Shown piece by piece: positions 1 to 13,962 of a stretch of 64,000 nucleotides of DNA. This DNA comes from Drosophila miranda (lineage: Eukaryota; Arthropoda; Insecta; Diptera; Drosophilidae), in contig NC_046673.1 in NCBI RefSeq assembly GCF_003369915.1, positions 24,419,718 through 24,483,717 of the forward strand, read 5' to 3'. The notes below the pieces were generated by a model. The model saw only the letters and a list, made by a program, of their open reading frames with translations. It searched no databases and had not been told where the DNA came from. Each line of letters begins with the position of its first letter. Within the stretch, counting starts at the first letter, position 1. The position numbers and the translations under genes are program-made.

Positions 1-3000
1 ATAGACAGCCAGAAAGTGACAGGGACAGAGACAGGGACAGGGAGTACTTGCACTTGGACTTGGACTTGGACGAGCAAGAGCGGTCCATGGGGACGGGCTG
101 AGGAAGCATTGCAATCCAGGGTACTCGTACGAAAGTGAGACATTTCCAGCGCAGAAGAAGATCCCCCTTTTGGGGGAGGAGAGAGATGGCATCATCCATC
201 TCCCCTTTCACTCATTAGCCTTGGCATCCCCCCTCCTTGCGCCCTCCCCCCCGTTGGATCCGTTTCAAGTTCAGACAGTCTGGTGCACACCCCAGGACCA
301 CCCACCACTCCATATCCCACATCCACGACCCTCCCTCCCGCACTCTCGATGAGCGCCGTACTGAGAGATAAATCCACAAATGTCGCAAACGAATGCCACG
401 TGACCTTTGACACATTAGTGTCAGTTGTTACCCAACTACCGCTGCTCTGCCGCTGCCTTGCCGCTGCCTTGCCGCTGCCTAGCCGCTGCTCTGCCGCTTT
501 CTCCTCTGATATGGGGGATTTTAAAGAAGTATATGTACGTACTAGGATATGGAATCCAAAGTCAAAGGACAAACAGCAGAACGAGGCAATTTACACAATT
601 GTTGTCAAATTAAAGTGCATCCGCTTCGTTGGTCATTTAAAGCCAAAAGGCATTGAAAGGCATCGAAAGGCATCTCCCTTCCTTGCCAGAACACCAGAAC
701 TTCCCCGATTCGAAGCTGGTAATGAGGCATCGGGAGGCATCATGTACGCTTCTCAAAAACAGTTTCAGCCTGATTTGGCCACAAAAGGGGAATGAGAACA
801 AGAATGGCAATGGGAACTTCGGTTGGGGGATGGCTTGGTGGTGTTCTGGTAGACAATGTTGACGTTAATAAATTATAAAATGAAACTAATGACAAAACAC
901 ATAACGAAACAGCCCATGGCCACTAGGGGGAGTTATTTTCGCTGCGATTTTAAAGTCCCCCCCCGCCCCCAACGAGATTGCCGCGAGGGTTGAAACAATT
1001 TCAACCGCGTAACGAGCGCAAATTGTTTGCTTCCCTTTCCCCCCAGACAGTACAGCGATCTGGGAAGGACATCGCCGGCCACGTGACCAATGGGCTCCAG
1101 TAAAACATATTCGAATGCCCAGGCAGGGCGTCCGTTTCCCTCTTCTCCAGTTTCCCATTGATTTTCCCCCCAGAACTTTGCCTTTTTGGAGTTCCCTTCA
1201 GCCTTTTTATGCCCGATATTCAAAGGGGATAGGGATATATTAGTTTTGTGTAGAATATAAAGGTAGAGCTGCGGCCCTTGCCGCTTGTTCTTTGAAACAA
1301 AAGAGCAATCCTGGACAATACACAGTATATATCCTTTCCCTTGCCCTCCCTCTTATTTCTCTCACACTCTCTCTTTCCCACCGACTCTCAGACCCCTTCT
1401 CCCGAACTCTTCTGGGCAATGATTTAATATTACTCATACGCCATGTAAGTTAATTAAAAATTCTTTCGAACATGAAATTAATTTTTAGCCTCGCGTTGCG
1501 CGCTGCGCCTTGCGCATTGCCACATCTGCTCTCCCCCCTTTTCGACTCCCCTCCCCACCATTTTTGTCTGCGTCCCGTTGATCTTTCTAGCTGCTGGCAC
1601 ACCTGCAAAGTGTCAGGGCTGCCAGCAAGCGAGGAGGCTTTCGGAGGAGACCACAACGTCGTCGGCTCGTCGTCTCGTCGCTCAGATCCACACGATTCGA
1701 TAGTGCAAAGTGTGCCGCACAACGTTGCAACAAGAGCCACAAAAAACTCCAACAACAACGAGGCAAGAACGTAGCAAAAACGAGGTACAAAATCAAGAAA
1801 TCAAGCAAAAATACTTTACAACGCAGCGCAAAACGCAACAGCAACAACAAAAAGAGAGGAGAAAAATTATTAAAAAATAGTTTCCAGAAATTGCTTGCCT
1901 CTCCACGTGTCTGCCCCACCTGTGTCTCCTGTGGTTCTCCAGGTGCCCCGATGCCGGCGCACTTTATTAGATTTTTATCGGGGGCCCAGGTTTAAAATGA
2001 CTTTGGGGTCTTTGTGGTATGTGCCCCAGCGCCTTGCAACATGGCCACATGGCCACATGGACAGAGGGCGAGGTGTGGCCAAAGAGTTGTGTCCTTGAAC
2101 GAGAATCGAAGGAGGAGTCCTGGAATGGAAACCCCTGGAATGGTGGTACCCCGATATGGTTCTCATGGTGGGGTACAGCCCAAATATCTATCTATGTCTT
2201 TTCCCACACTTATCCCCCCCCCCTCAGCATTCAAATAGAGCTTTGCTTCTGTGCTGCTGGGCTCGAGACCCACCATCATCCATGGCGTTATTATTATCAT
2301 CGATTATCGATTATCTAGTCGATGTGCATGTATGTAGAACAACAAAAAAAAACTATAAAGCGGCGAAAACGTTCGACAAATTGCATTTAAAATGCGAAGA
2401 AGCCCAGCGGCCTCATCGACGACTCCTCTCATCCGTAATCTACGACTCATCCAATTTGCTGACACCCATCAATCAAAGCATCAATCTTCAATCGCTGAGT
2501 GCGCTCCTCCGCTCCATTCAGTGCTCAATGTGGTTGTGGCTGTGGCTGTGGCTCGTTGGGGGAGGAGTAGGAGGGCGTACAGGCAAAATGATCGCCGGTT
2601 CATGCGCTCAATTGAGCATTCAATCAATGCGCACGCCCCAACGCCCCAGAGAGAGTTTTGTTGCTGTTGCTGTTGTTGTTGTTGTTGTTGTTGTTTTTGT
2701 TGTTGTTCCTTCCTTTTGCTTTTTGGGCTATCCAGCAGCACAGTAGTTGTCCGCTACGGATGGGCGCGTGAGTCGCCGCAGACGACAGTTGCCAGAGACC
2801 CGTAAGTCGTGACTGCCGTGAGGATCGACACCATAGGTTGCCCTTCATTTCTAACTGCATTCCTGAAAGGCAGCTCGTGTCACGCATCCATCTCCAGCTG
2901 GGGGGGAGGCGGCTGTGGGTTTCCTATGGTGGTATCTCTATGGGCAAACGCACCACACCGTCTGACATTCAATTAAGCCACACGAAGAGCCACAGAAACC

Positions 3001-6000
3001 ACTGAAAGAAAGCGACGCTCTAAAGCGACGGCTGCCTGCAATTTTCATCGAACCCAAAGATCTGAGAGATCTTTGGCGGTGGGTGTTGCACTTCAGTGGT
3101 TCGACGGTGGCTCCAGTGGCTCCAGTGGCTCCAGTGGCTCCAGTGGCTGCTGCACTGCACCTGTACATAATTTGCCTATTCATGGCGTCGGCGGCCTTTT
3201 GAAATCAAATTAACGGCCGAAACGGAGGGATTTTCGAAGAGAGAGAAAACAGATTTTGTTTTCTGTTCGGTCATCTTTACATCAGCAGTTTTTTCGCTCG
3301 CAAAACTTAAAAGCATTTTGAGTGCGGCTTTAACAGAAGCCAAGCCCTGGCCAAGACGACGACTACGACTACGACGACGATGACTCCTTCTGCGGCTGAA
3401 TTGTTGATTGATGTCATGTTAAAAAGTAGCAAATGTTGCTTATCGCTTTGGTATCAACGATGCCGTCATCATCATCGTCATCGTCATTCGTTGACTGGAT
3501 CGGATCTCTGTGGATAAGCTATAGGATTTTCCCAAGCGATCACCTGGGGCTGGCTGTCAAGGTCGCCAAAGATTCTCATCTGATCTGAGGAGTAGTTGCA
3601 TTCCTAGACAGTCAAAGTCAAAGGTTCTTTGAAACTTGTTGCTGCTGCACTCGATCCCTGCAAATCTGCACAGCCCCTTCTTCCCGCACACTCAAAATGT
3701 GGCGCACACCAATGGCAAATGGCAAATGGCAATGGCAATGGCAAATGGCAGGCAAAAGAGCATCAGTATGCCAGAGCTACTTATTTCTAAGAAATAAAAA
3801 CCATTTGGGCGTGTCCCCTCCGCCTGAACCGCCCCAGAATCCAGCCCAGGACCAGGACCAGCATCACAGTCAGAGTCAGAGCTGCAGACGGAGACGGTGA
3901 CGGAGACGGAGACGGAGACGAAACCAGGGCCGACACTCGGTTGGCTGGGCCTTCAGCCTTTGGCACTCATGCGCGCCGCCACTTTCAATAAAACACCCAC
4001 TTTTCAGGGCAGTTTCTTCCCTTTCTTTCGGGATGCCACAGCTACGTGTTTTTTTCTGTGTGTTTTTTGCCAACGCTAACGGAGAGTGCTTGCCGCAAAT
4101 CAGTGGCAAGGAAAAAATGGCACAATTGAGTGGCCCTGCCGATGCGATGCGCAACCCTTTTTCGAAATTAACTGCCGGCCCACGCACTTTTGGGGTCCAG
4201 GAGGAGGCGTAGAGGATGGTCTCGGCTTTCGCTTTCATTTGATATTGGAAACGGGAAAACGATGATTGCTCTCCAGACATACTCTCTGCCATACATTGAG
4301 CGAAAAGCGAATGCTCTACAAAAGCTAAAGATGCCTCCAATCAGGCTTGGAAAAGGCCCCATGTTCGAGGCAGCTTTAAGAACACAGTCCACTGCGGGGC
4401 TCTGTGTGCCACATTGGTCTACACAGGTGCGTAGACTCTCCACTGAAATAGTTCCAGGAAAACTTTTCAGCTGGCGGAAGTTTTCAGCGGGCCAGTGCCC
4501 TCGTTAGGAGCTATCGATCCGCGAAAGTTGCAAAGCTCATAAACAATGCATGTGACCCCTGACCCAACTGGAGGCTAAGCCGAAGATATGCCAGCCTTCG
4601 GATACGTGTGGATAGATGGAAGACTCTAGTAGCATATTGCCAGTGTCTGTTTTGAGTGAGTGGGTGAGCGGAGTGCGGAGCGGTGCGTGTGTCAGGCCTG
4701 TCGGCCTGAAAAATGGGTGTCAACGCATGAAAAGCTACAAACACTCATTTCATTTCGTTCGAGCAGGACAAGTCGAGCAGAATGCACGGGCAGGGCAGGG
4801 CAGGACTTCAAAGAGTTGGCAAACCCAAATAACCCAAGCGAAGCGTTAACCCCATCGCAGGATAGAAGGATGGGAGGAGGAGGAGGCCCAACCCCCAGAC
4901 CAGAGTATGAGGACTGAAAAGGGTTCACCAAATTGTTGAGCGACGACAACGACGACGACAGTGAAGTCCATTCATTTGAATGGAGCGACGTTCGACTGAT
5001 TTTGCGTTTTGTGTGCTGCCCAGGATGTGCGTGAGGAGTCGTCGCCGGAACGAGTGGGGGAATGGGGGAATGGGGGAATGGGGGGGTCTAATGCTAATGC
5101 GGGCATCCAGGCAATTGGAAAATTTATTCAATTGTTGGCAATTCAACTAAATCACTCATTGGCTTTATTATGTGCGCCTAATTTAAATACACGCGCGCTG
5201 CCCTCTCCCTGCCCTCTGCCTGCTCTCTTTGACTCTTCTTTTCCCAGCAGCAGCCCACGCCCCCAGCATGCCCGGCATCCCCGGCATCCCCGGCATCGGA
5301 ATCGGCATTAGCATTGGGCTTCAGCTTCAGTCGGGCTTGCTGGAAATAATTCGAAAATTGAAATTACTTTGTCTTCTGCGGCTTGATTAAAGGCATATTG
5401 CCAGTCGTCAGACCCAGAGGAGGAGGAGGAGGAGCAGACTACATTGGCATTCAGTACCTCTTAGGATTTGAAAATAAAGAAAAGATATAGCTGACAAGGG
5501 CCTTAGAGCTGTAAGCCCACAGAAGGACACGCCAGTCATAGCTTGTGATGCTATTTAAATGACTTTCCAACACTGTTAATCAACACTATGCATGATATTT
5601 AGATGATAAAGGTGCTAGCGATTCCTCATTAGAGTCGATTTCAAGCAGAATTCCTGGCTTTAATGCGATGCGTTGACCAACACTGCAATCGTTCAACCTG
5701 CCACTTCGATGCTTTGGGTCTGATTAAGGTCTGATTTTCTAAGATCTAGGAAATTTTTTCATAGCCAGCAACAGCCCTTATGCAACACCTTCAGCTGGAA
5801 GACTGGAGAATCGTTTTCCAATACTCTTTGTTCTTGATTCCGTTCCCCCTGTCCTCTGTGCTATGGTCCTGCCCTCCTCACATTTCAATGTCCAAGCCGC
5901 TGTCTAAAAGGGAAGACACATGAGAGCTCATGAGAACCCCAAACTGAACCGAACCGAGCCGAGCCGAACCCTTTTCCCATGTTTGTTGGTTATAATTCTT

Positions 6001-6190
6001 TGGCTCTGACTAATGCCAGTAAAAGAAGCAGAAGAGCAGAGCTACGTACGCATTCGAATGAGAGCAGGAGAGCACTGCTAAAAATGTTTCAAATACGATA
6101 AATCAGTTGCCATTACACGCGCGGCAGCGGCATGCGGCATGCGGCAGTAATCGGCCCAAGGGCACGAAATATTTCAACTTGATATTTTCC
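1..6190. other. Noncoding, repeat-rich DNA downstream of btd
   Basis: No open frame here has coding-like codon use, a recognisable domain or flanking splice sites. The longest (283-795, +) is low-complexity. I see simple repeats: a (GTT)n-rich run near 2660-2710, five tandem 9-mers at 3108-3152, CAT/CGT runs near 3465-3490, a GGGGAAT run near 5050-5085, and a short perfect inverted repeat at 988-1006. It may hold regulatory DNA for btd or for the gene beyond the window edge, but the sequence does not show which. Confidence 0.6.
3108..3152. repeat. 9-bp tandem repeat (TGGCTCCAG)x5
   Basis: Five head-to-tail copies of TGGCTCCAG, followed by a degenerate partial copy. A minisatellite in noncoding DNA with no evident function. 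Confidence 0.85.
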
Positions 6191-6224
6191 ATTCCTACAT
6201 ATGTATTTCTCTGAGTCGCAGAGG

Positions 6225-6255
6225 AGCTGCTGCTGCCTCTGCTGCTGCTGCTGCC

Positions 6256-6289
<34 letters not shown>
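6225..6289. repeat. (CTG)n trinucleotide repeat
   Basis: About 65 bp of nearly pure CTG, interrupted by CCT. The - strand could read as poly-Ala or poly-Gln, but no exon context is visible on either strand, so this is treated as a microsatellite. Confidence 0.85.
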
Positions 6290-8350
6290 GATAATTATAG
6301 ACCACAGTTAACAGGCAACATAAAGCATAAAATGGCATTTCATATGCGGCAGACGATCGGGCGGGCAGTGGCAGCTGGGCCGCCAATGTGCCATGTCAAT
6401 TGATATGAAATATAACGAAGACAAAAAGGAATCTACAGAGAAAAAGGTTATGGGAATGGGAATGGGAGTGGGAGTGGGAGCTGCTCTGCAGGAGAAGGAG
6501 GTGCTGCACCCGATACAGGGAACACAGGGGACACGGACACACACTTCCCGTCAGGTGTCGCACGGTGCTCGATCGCCGAATGAAATTTGAAATTCGAGCA
6601 GGCTAATCACTGAATAGAGAGCATACCCAGATCGCATCGTATCGCATCGCATGAATGTATCTCCTTGCGAATGTATCTTTCGAATTGCGCACAATGCTCA
6701 AGTGCGCGCGGCAGTGACAGGATATGTCAAGGATATCCGTTGCCGCATAAGTCTCTCATATTCGGAGGGAATGGGCGCTGTGTTTGCGTTGTGTTTAATT
6801 TTTCCGCTCCGGCTCAAGATGATAAATGCGATTTGCCAATCGCCAATCGCGTACTCTATTCATGGGATATTCATGGGATGTATCTACGCTGCGCGTATCC
6901 CTCGGATTCTGGATGCTGGTGGAGTAGGAGGAGGTGTCGCCATACAGGAAGCCGAAGCTTGACACATGAAACGTCCTGTGCGAGGACAAGGGGACAACGT
7001 TTCGAGTGTCTCTCGCAATTCAACGAAGTTTGAATGCTCTTTGCCATCAGTAGAGCTCTCAACGATGCGTATCCCATTTATAGAACTATTTTCAGATAGT
7101 ATATTGAAGAGTTGCCATGGCCTAGGAACCAAATGCAAGCCCATGCATGGACCCATCACATCCCATCGTTTGTCCTTGTTATTGCAGGAAAGCAGCAAAT
7201 TCGATCCGAAAGTTGGGTAAACTCTTCGCAAAAACTGCAGGACAGGACAGGACTCTCTCTCTTTCTCTCTCTGCGATTCCTCTCATCCTGTTGTGCCCCA
7301 TTGTGTTCCCAGTTGTGTTTGGCGCTCTGGCATTTGGTTTTTTTATGCTTTTTTTATGTATATCGAGTACACGATTTGGTTGTTGTTTGCCGCCGTTGTT
7401 GTACGACAAGTTCATAAAAAAATGCAAACATGCTGCTTCAACTGCTTCCATCCACCCATCCACATCCACACCCATCCCTTGCCCATCCATTCGTGATTTA
7501 TGCATTCAAGTAGAGAGCTCTTCGCTGCTCCATTGTTGAGTGCCGGACCACGACTGGTATCTGGTATATCGGTGCCAAGTCCGCAGTCGGACGGGAGTCC
7601 CTGTTCCCTGATTCCTGTTCGGTTATCGAACACACTGCTGACCGTGCGGCATCCATTTCCGCTTCCGCTGACCATGTTTTTTATGCTTCTCTCTCCCCCA
7701 TACATACATGTGTACATGTGTACATATATCTCCGTGCTCTCCATTCTTTCGAGAGAATACACATGTAAAAAACGTTCATGCAAATCGTTTGTTGTTTACA
7801 CTGTCAGCGTTTTTTTCTGTGTGTTGAAGTGTCGATTTCAAGTGGCAACAAAACAGGCGTAAAGTGTGGCAGACACCTTCAATTGCAAGCTTCAATCGGA
7901 GTTACATTATACAAGAAAGGTAAAGGTATTGAAGGGCAATCTACTCCTTAACACTTCGTTATTCTCTGAAAGCAGGTCCAGAGCACGAGCATCAAGTAAA
8001 CTTCCAACAGGGAGTTGGAGTTGAATTCCTAAGTAGAATCTGAACAGTTTAAAGTCCTCAGAGGTTACCATTTTTTACAACATAAAGAGAACATCCACAG
8101 ACATATTTCCCACCTTTTCAGAACTCCACGAACTTAACGAACGCTTAGCGAATTTCTATATTTATTTTGAGGTTTGGTTTATTGCTCGGCTATAAATAAT
8201 AGAAATGGCCCACTAGAAGTCACCGACAACGGCACAGTTCTCTATTGTTCGGAAACGGCTTTCGGTCTTTTCACACATTGTTGTTAGGTAGGAAATCTCG
8301 GCCTGTGCCTCAACCCTCTTAAATGGCCAAAAGACCCGACCGAGAGGCCG

Positions 8351-8404
8351 GTGACTGGTGACTGCTGACTGGTGACTGCTGACTGGTGACTGCTGACTGG
8401 TGAC
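8351..8404. repeat. 14-bp minisatellite (GTGACTGCTGACTG)x3+
   Basis: Three perfect 14-bp units (8358-8399) flanked by partial units. The unit is itself two degenerate 7-mers (GTGACTG, CTGACTG), which suggests growth by slippage or unequal exchange. Confidence 0.85.
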
Positions 8405-9557
8405 GGGTGCCGGGTGCCGGGGCCACACACTTTGTAAGTGTTTTGCGGCCATAAATAATCCGGAATAGTTCGCTGGGTTGTTGCTGAAGTTTGTTACATG
8501 GCATAAATCAAATTCTTGATTTATAATAATTGCAAAAACACTCACTCAACGTGTGTGTGTGTGCATGGGGCTGGAGATGGAGCCAGGAGGAGAGGAGAGA
8601 GCTGGAACTGTCCGACACATGTCACCCAACAACAGCGAGGGTTTTGGGGAGTATGGGGGCCAAAGGATAAGCGTAATTGTTGGCACACACGTCAACGCCA
8701 GACAAACAAACAAATGGAATCTGAATAGGAATAGAAACAGGAACAGGAACAGGAATACGACTACGAATCGGTATCCAAATCAGGAACAGGACCACAGGCG
8801 CCACTCGAAAAAAACCACAAGACACGAACAGGAGATCCATTCGAATGGGAAACAATGAAAATACAATGGAAGTATGGAAGATGGTAATACAGAAGTACGA
8901 GCCATTGTATACCCTTTTCTGCCTAAAGAACTAACTGAAGATTACACAAAAAAGGTGCCAAAACCCAAAGAAAATGTTCGAAAAAGGTTTCTCTTTTAAT
9001 AAACCATATAAAAACGTACAATTAATGTTGAAAGACCGATCTTCTTCAATCGATCTTCATCGTTTCCTAAAGTTTTTCCTTGTCGTTTGATGGGTCCTTC
9101 TTTATCCTGCAAAACTATTCCCTGAGACAGTAGCCGCGTACTCTTGAAATGCTACCCTCTGGCAAACGGAAATCACATCAAAAAGCAGGCGCAACAAATC
9201 GATTTATATCCCCATCCCCCAACCCGTTCCAAGCGGTGGAAAGAGGGAAACTGGAAATGGAAATGGAAATGGAAAACCTAATCAATTCGCAACGCTCTTT
9301 TGTGGCTATAATGCGGATTATTCAAACAGGCATATATACACATGTTAGGGGCGCCTCAGCCTGAGAGGTGGGCGTGGCCGGTGGTTGAGAATGGACGAAG
9401 GACCGGGTAGGCGGGTGGGGGATGCGGACATTTAAATGCATTTTAATAGATTTCCCACTTTTTTCCATCCTATTTTTTGTCCGTTTTTTGCATTCAACAT
9501 TAGTTTGTTGTTTGAGGCGCCCCCGGAAATGGGGGAAACATACAACACAGCACACGC

Positions 9558-9599
9558 GTGTGGGTGTGGGTGTAGGTGTGGGTGTGGGTGTGGGCGTGA
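9558..9599. repeat. (GTGGGT)n G-rich array
   Basis: About seven imperfect GTGGGT/GTAGGT units. The strand is G-rich with regularly spaced GGG triplets, so G-quadruplex formation is possible. Otherwise an ordinary microsatellite. Confidence 0.8.
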
Positions 9600-10279
9600 C
9601 CCACACATAAATATACACACATGTACATGTTCATACATATGTACGCACATATATCGATAAGCCGAAACCAAATCGAAAGCAACCGTTTCGTTTGACGCAA
9701 ACAAATAATTGGAGCGCGAACAATAAAATCAAATTAAATGCACCAGGAAAAAGGAGCAATTTACTCGAGTCCCACTCGTACAGGACTTTTCCACAGCGTG
9801 TATGCGTGTGTGTGTGTGTGTGCTTCTGTGGCAAATACGCCTGGTCATTGTGGAGCCATTAGCGGCTCGAGAGTTGTCGCTGTTGTTTTTCCCCGCTTTT
9901 CTGTGCTGTCAGCATGAAAAGTGGAAAATTTATTGACTGCACATATGTCGCACTTTTCCATTGGCTCTTGCCTTCCGCCGCTCCGCTGTTGCTGTTGCTG
10001 TTGTGTTGTGTCCTTAACGTGTGTCCTTAGTCCTAATACACACATAAATATTTTAATTTGTATGCCACAGATGCCGCCAACAATTGAGTTGTTCCCTGCC
10101 CCTGTCCTGCTCCTTCCCCATCTCCATATTGCTGGTTTGGCCACTTCGATGTGAATGTGTGTGTGTCTGTGTATGTCTTTCTTGCCCCCCACAATACTTC
10201 ATATATCCTTGACGATTGTCATGGCCTGATGTCCTCGGCATTGATTGGGTCACGTGCCGCCCGCGGGCCTCCCCTCTTC

Positions 10280-10800
10280 TCGGATGAATGTATAATCGAT
10301 CGATTCATGATTCGGTATTCATGATTCTAATTATTTACTTCACATTCGAATTCAAGTGCAAAACAATTTCTGGTATACTGTTATACTCAACAAGTGCACC
10401 CTTAATCCTTTCTGTCCCACGGCTACCCCAAAGTCGTGGCTTCATTCCTTTATTCATTTTAAATATATTATTCATCCTTTAGCTATGGGCTTAACTTTAT
10501 TAATTCAGACAATTCGCATTCGTTGCATATATGTACATATTTATTTTATTTTTAATTTTTTTAGACACTAAGAATAGTGTTATTTATTTATGTAACATCA
10601 TTAGCTTCATATTTTATAACTTTATGTTCAAGATTCATTTACATTAATACATATATTTCATTTTATTTGTTTTTAGTTAGTAATGAAGTATGTACATGGT
10701 ATACATTTTTAATAAAAATGTTTAATTCTCAGAAAATTCTTTATGTCTGCATAATAATAAATGTACTATTTATCATCTGTTTTCTCTGCCATTCATAACC
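10280..10800. other. AT-rich block, possible old insertion
   Basis: Base composition shifts abruptly to strongly AT-rich between about 10.28 and 10.80 kb, with GC-richer DNA on both sides. Overlapping open frames are rich in Ile/Phe/Leu/Tyr because of composition alone. No terminal repeats or transposase-like frame were found, so an ancient transposable-element remnant is only a possibility. Confidence 0.3.
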
Positions 10801-13800
10801 GATCCACACCGCCACATACATAGCATGCCATAGGAGCCCACTCTACGTATGTACATATCTGTAGGAAATCCAGCAGAAAATTAAGAAATTATCCCCCGAG
10901 CCCTCGCACTATGGTAATCCCCGCAGCAAATAGCAATCCATCTCCATAGTTTATCTTTTGGCAAAAGGCAATCGAGATTGCGATCCTGTTGCGCGAGATT
11001 ATCCTTTAAACACATGTCTCTCTCTCCCACTGGTAGCCGAACCCGCATCGACCGACAAACACCGACTCTCGAAAAGAATGGATGATAGGCCGGCCATATG
11101 CCGCAACGATGCTCTCGGATAAACAAAAGGGAGAACCCACACAGGACCTCGTACTCGGACCTCGACCGCAAGACACGACCGAAATTTATAATCACCGATG
11201 ACCATGTCAAACACGCCCCCTGCCTCCACCCCCCTACCCCACCCCAAAAGAAAGAGCGAAAGAACGAGGGAAATATGAAAAGTGAAAAGTAAAAACTAAT
11301 AAATACCAAGTGCCAAGAGTGCCAAGAGTGCCAGGAGGGCCAGACATCGGTCGATGAAACATAAAACATTTTCTAGTTAAGTCATGTTCGATCATCTCTT
11401 CTGCGCTGGCACTGGCGTTGGCACTGGCAGGACCTTTTTGGACACGCTTACTTAGCGCAGGTCCTGCCGCCGGGCCAGCGATAATCTCAACTCAATTTGC
11501 TTTGTCCCTTTTGTGTGCTGCTCGTTTGCCAAAGGACCCAAAAGGATCACCGATCAGCGATCAGCGATCACCAAGGCGCGCAACATCAAAACATCGTTTC
11601 CGTGGAAAATGTCCCAATGTCAAGTCAAGTGGCTCTTGTGCAACCAGCCCGATTATTTATAACTTTGATCAAAATTAGAACGATCTCTGGTTACCCAGAG
11701 ACCCGTGAGGAGGGAGAGGGAGAGGGAGAGGGAGGAGACCCACTTGAGCCTCGCTGCGAAGCGTGCCCCTGCCCAGGAGGAGAAGATTCGGTTCGAGTAT
11801 GTGTGACAACACTCTGGGTTATGTGCCACTCGAGTGGAGTCAAAGGCATGGAACGAAATCGGACTAGGAGTCTCCCTCCATAGGTGTGGTGTCGGTTGGC
11901 CAACAATTCTGGGAACTTCTGTGGCTGCTGCTGATCTACATAATTCTCTCTTTCAAGTGGAAAACACTTCTGGGATGATTTCATTAGGAGCTGTTTAATC
12001 TGTGGATTCTGGCAGACTCTCAACTTCAACCTTGACGAACAATATCTCTGATGAATCTCCGATAATGAAATATCCTTTGATGCTGTACAGAAACAGAAGA
12101 AGTTATCTGTTGAGGTGTTCTCCGGAGCGTTGGTGGAATCTCCCTTGAGGCCCTGCGGCCTCTGGGGAAAAATCTGTAAACGAAATCATTTGCAGAGCCA
12201 CAGTCACCGAGCCAGAGATGAATGATCAACAAATCACTTGCCTATTAGAGACATCTCTCCATGTTTCTGTAACCCATACTTAAAATTACACTTTCGCCCC
12301 AGAGAGCGTTAGAGGAATAGGCAGACTGTTGGAGGTTTGGGTGGAGGCGGCGGACCCATTAAACTGACCAAAACAGAAACAAACACACACAAAAAAAAGA
12401 CGAAAAGAAGAGCCTCATGTTTCGGGTTAACTCCTCCACTGGCGACTGGCGACTGGAAACTGGCAACTGGCGACCACTGGGGGCACAACACGCAATAAAA
12501 GCGAGACGAACCTGAAGAGGGACTTGGAGAAAAATTAACAAATCATAACATCATCATTTATCATCATTAAGCCGCCGCCAGAGAGCAACTTCGTTCGGGA
12601 TTGTATTTTATTTTATTTTCCATTTTTCCCTCGGACTCTCCAGACTTCAGTTATAAATCAATCAGATTCTGTTTGCCATTTAGTGAGGCCCCAAAACCAA
12701 AAACCAAAAAAAAGGGTTTTTTTTGGGGCGAACGGTTTTGGGGTATCGTAAATGCTTTGCGGTCAATGCGGCGTATGATTAACGTGCGTGTGAAGTTGTT
12801 GCGCTGCCCCATCACACCCCCAGCGATGGATAGTGAAGAGATATAGAGGGGAGGAGGCGAGGAGGAGGCGGGGTCTTGGGGCATCTACGAGTACCAATGG
12901 GATACTACCACCTCTGAGGTTGTCAACCGCTGCACCAGGGATCTGGAACTCGTCTCGAGTTTCGGGACTGGCATCGGGCGGGGCGGGAGGCGTGGGCCGT
13001 GGGCCGTGGGCCGTGGGGTGTGGGCTTGTGGGGGCTTGGCGCTCACTCAACTTGAAAATTGATTGATGCCCCAGGAAAGCCCCCAAGAGGCATAAATCAA
13101 TATTTTATATTGGCCACAATCGACCGGCTATCCGCTATCAGCATCGTGTGGGGAGACCGCTCTGCGCGTATGGTATGGCGGTATGGCGGTATGGCGTATC
13201 TTCACGCCATCATTGGGGCAACGACAAAGTTGGCCATTTAATTATAAAAAACTCTGTTGCTCATTCATTTGGCCTGCGAATGGGTGCGCGGGGCTGGCCA
13301 AGTGGGATAGTCCGGGAGCGAATTGACTCTCATTGGTTCCCCCCCAGTCGATCGATACGATCCCTGAGTAATGATCCCAATCTGCGCGAAAGAGATGATG
13401 GGAAATTTCTGAATTAAATTCAATACGACGAATCGATCGTATCGATCTATTTTCTTATAGAAAAAGCGAGTCCTCAATGTTGATTGGAATCTTTAATGGA
13501 AAAATAAACTAAACAGAAAGGAATATAAGAAACGATCTACTCTCTGGGAATGTATGTAATCATTGTAAGTAACGCTCTGAAAATATATACATTTATGGTA
13601 TCGAAAACGCTTTCTTCTAGCTTTTATACGTCCGTACTCTATGAACTGGATGTTTACCCAATAACTACACGATGCTCTACCCTGAAAATGGTTTCAGTGC
13701 ATGGGAAAATGTCTGGATCTCCATTGACTATCCGCACCCAAAAGCTATACAAATTCAAACAGGAAGAAGGGAAGAAGCTTCCGAACAACCCCAATCCTCC

Positions 13801-13950
13801 CTCTTTGCTGATCAGCAACCCCTACCACTGGACTCGAGGGTGAGTCGTGGATGAGTCGAGAGATCAGAGCAGATCAGGTTCTGTTCTGTTCTGTTCTGCT
13901 GTGGAAAGAAGTAAACAGGAATTCGCCTTTGTTTTCGATATAATTTTGTT
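10800..13950. other. Noncoding DNA beyond the 3' end of btd
   Basis: No gene seen. The stretch holds small direct repeats, such as GTGGGCC units near 12990-13015 and ATCGAT-type clusters near 13430-13450, and no supported RNA gene. Confidence 0.5.
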
Positions 13951-13962
13951 CGTTTTTTTTGT

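Larger units (their letters stand above)
6300..10280. other. Noncoding intergenic DNA
   Basis: No supported gene. It contains a 14-bp minisatellite (8351-8404), a GTGGGT-type array (9558-9599) and scattered GT/CA runs. Short open frames lack conserved-looking sequence. Confidence 0.55.

Noticed and set aside
283..795. 170-codon + strand open frame near the left edge
   Set aside because: Low-complexity Pro/Thr and Leu/Pro repeats, no recognisable homology.
905..935. CCACTAGGGGGAG as a CTCF site
   Set aside because: It resembles the vertebrate core but lacks the GCGC end needed for the fly motif.
9558..9599. Telomere-like G-rich repeat
   Set aside because: Drosophila telomeres are retrotransposon arrays; this is an ordinary GTGGGT microsatellite.
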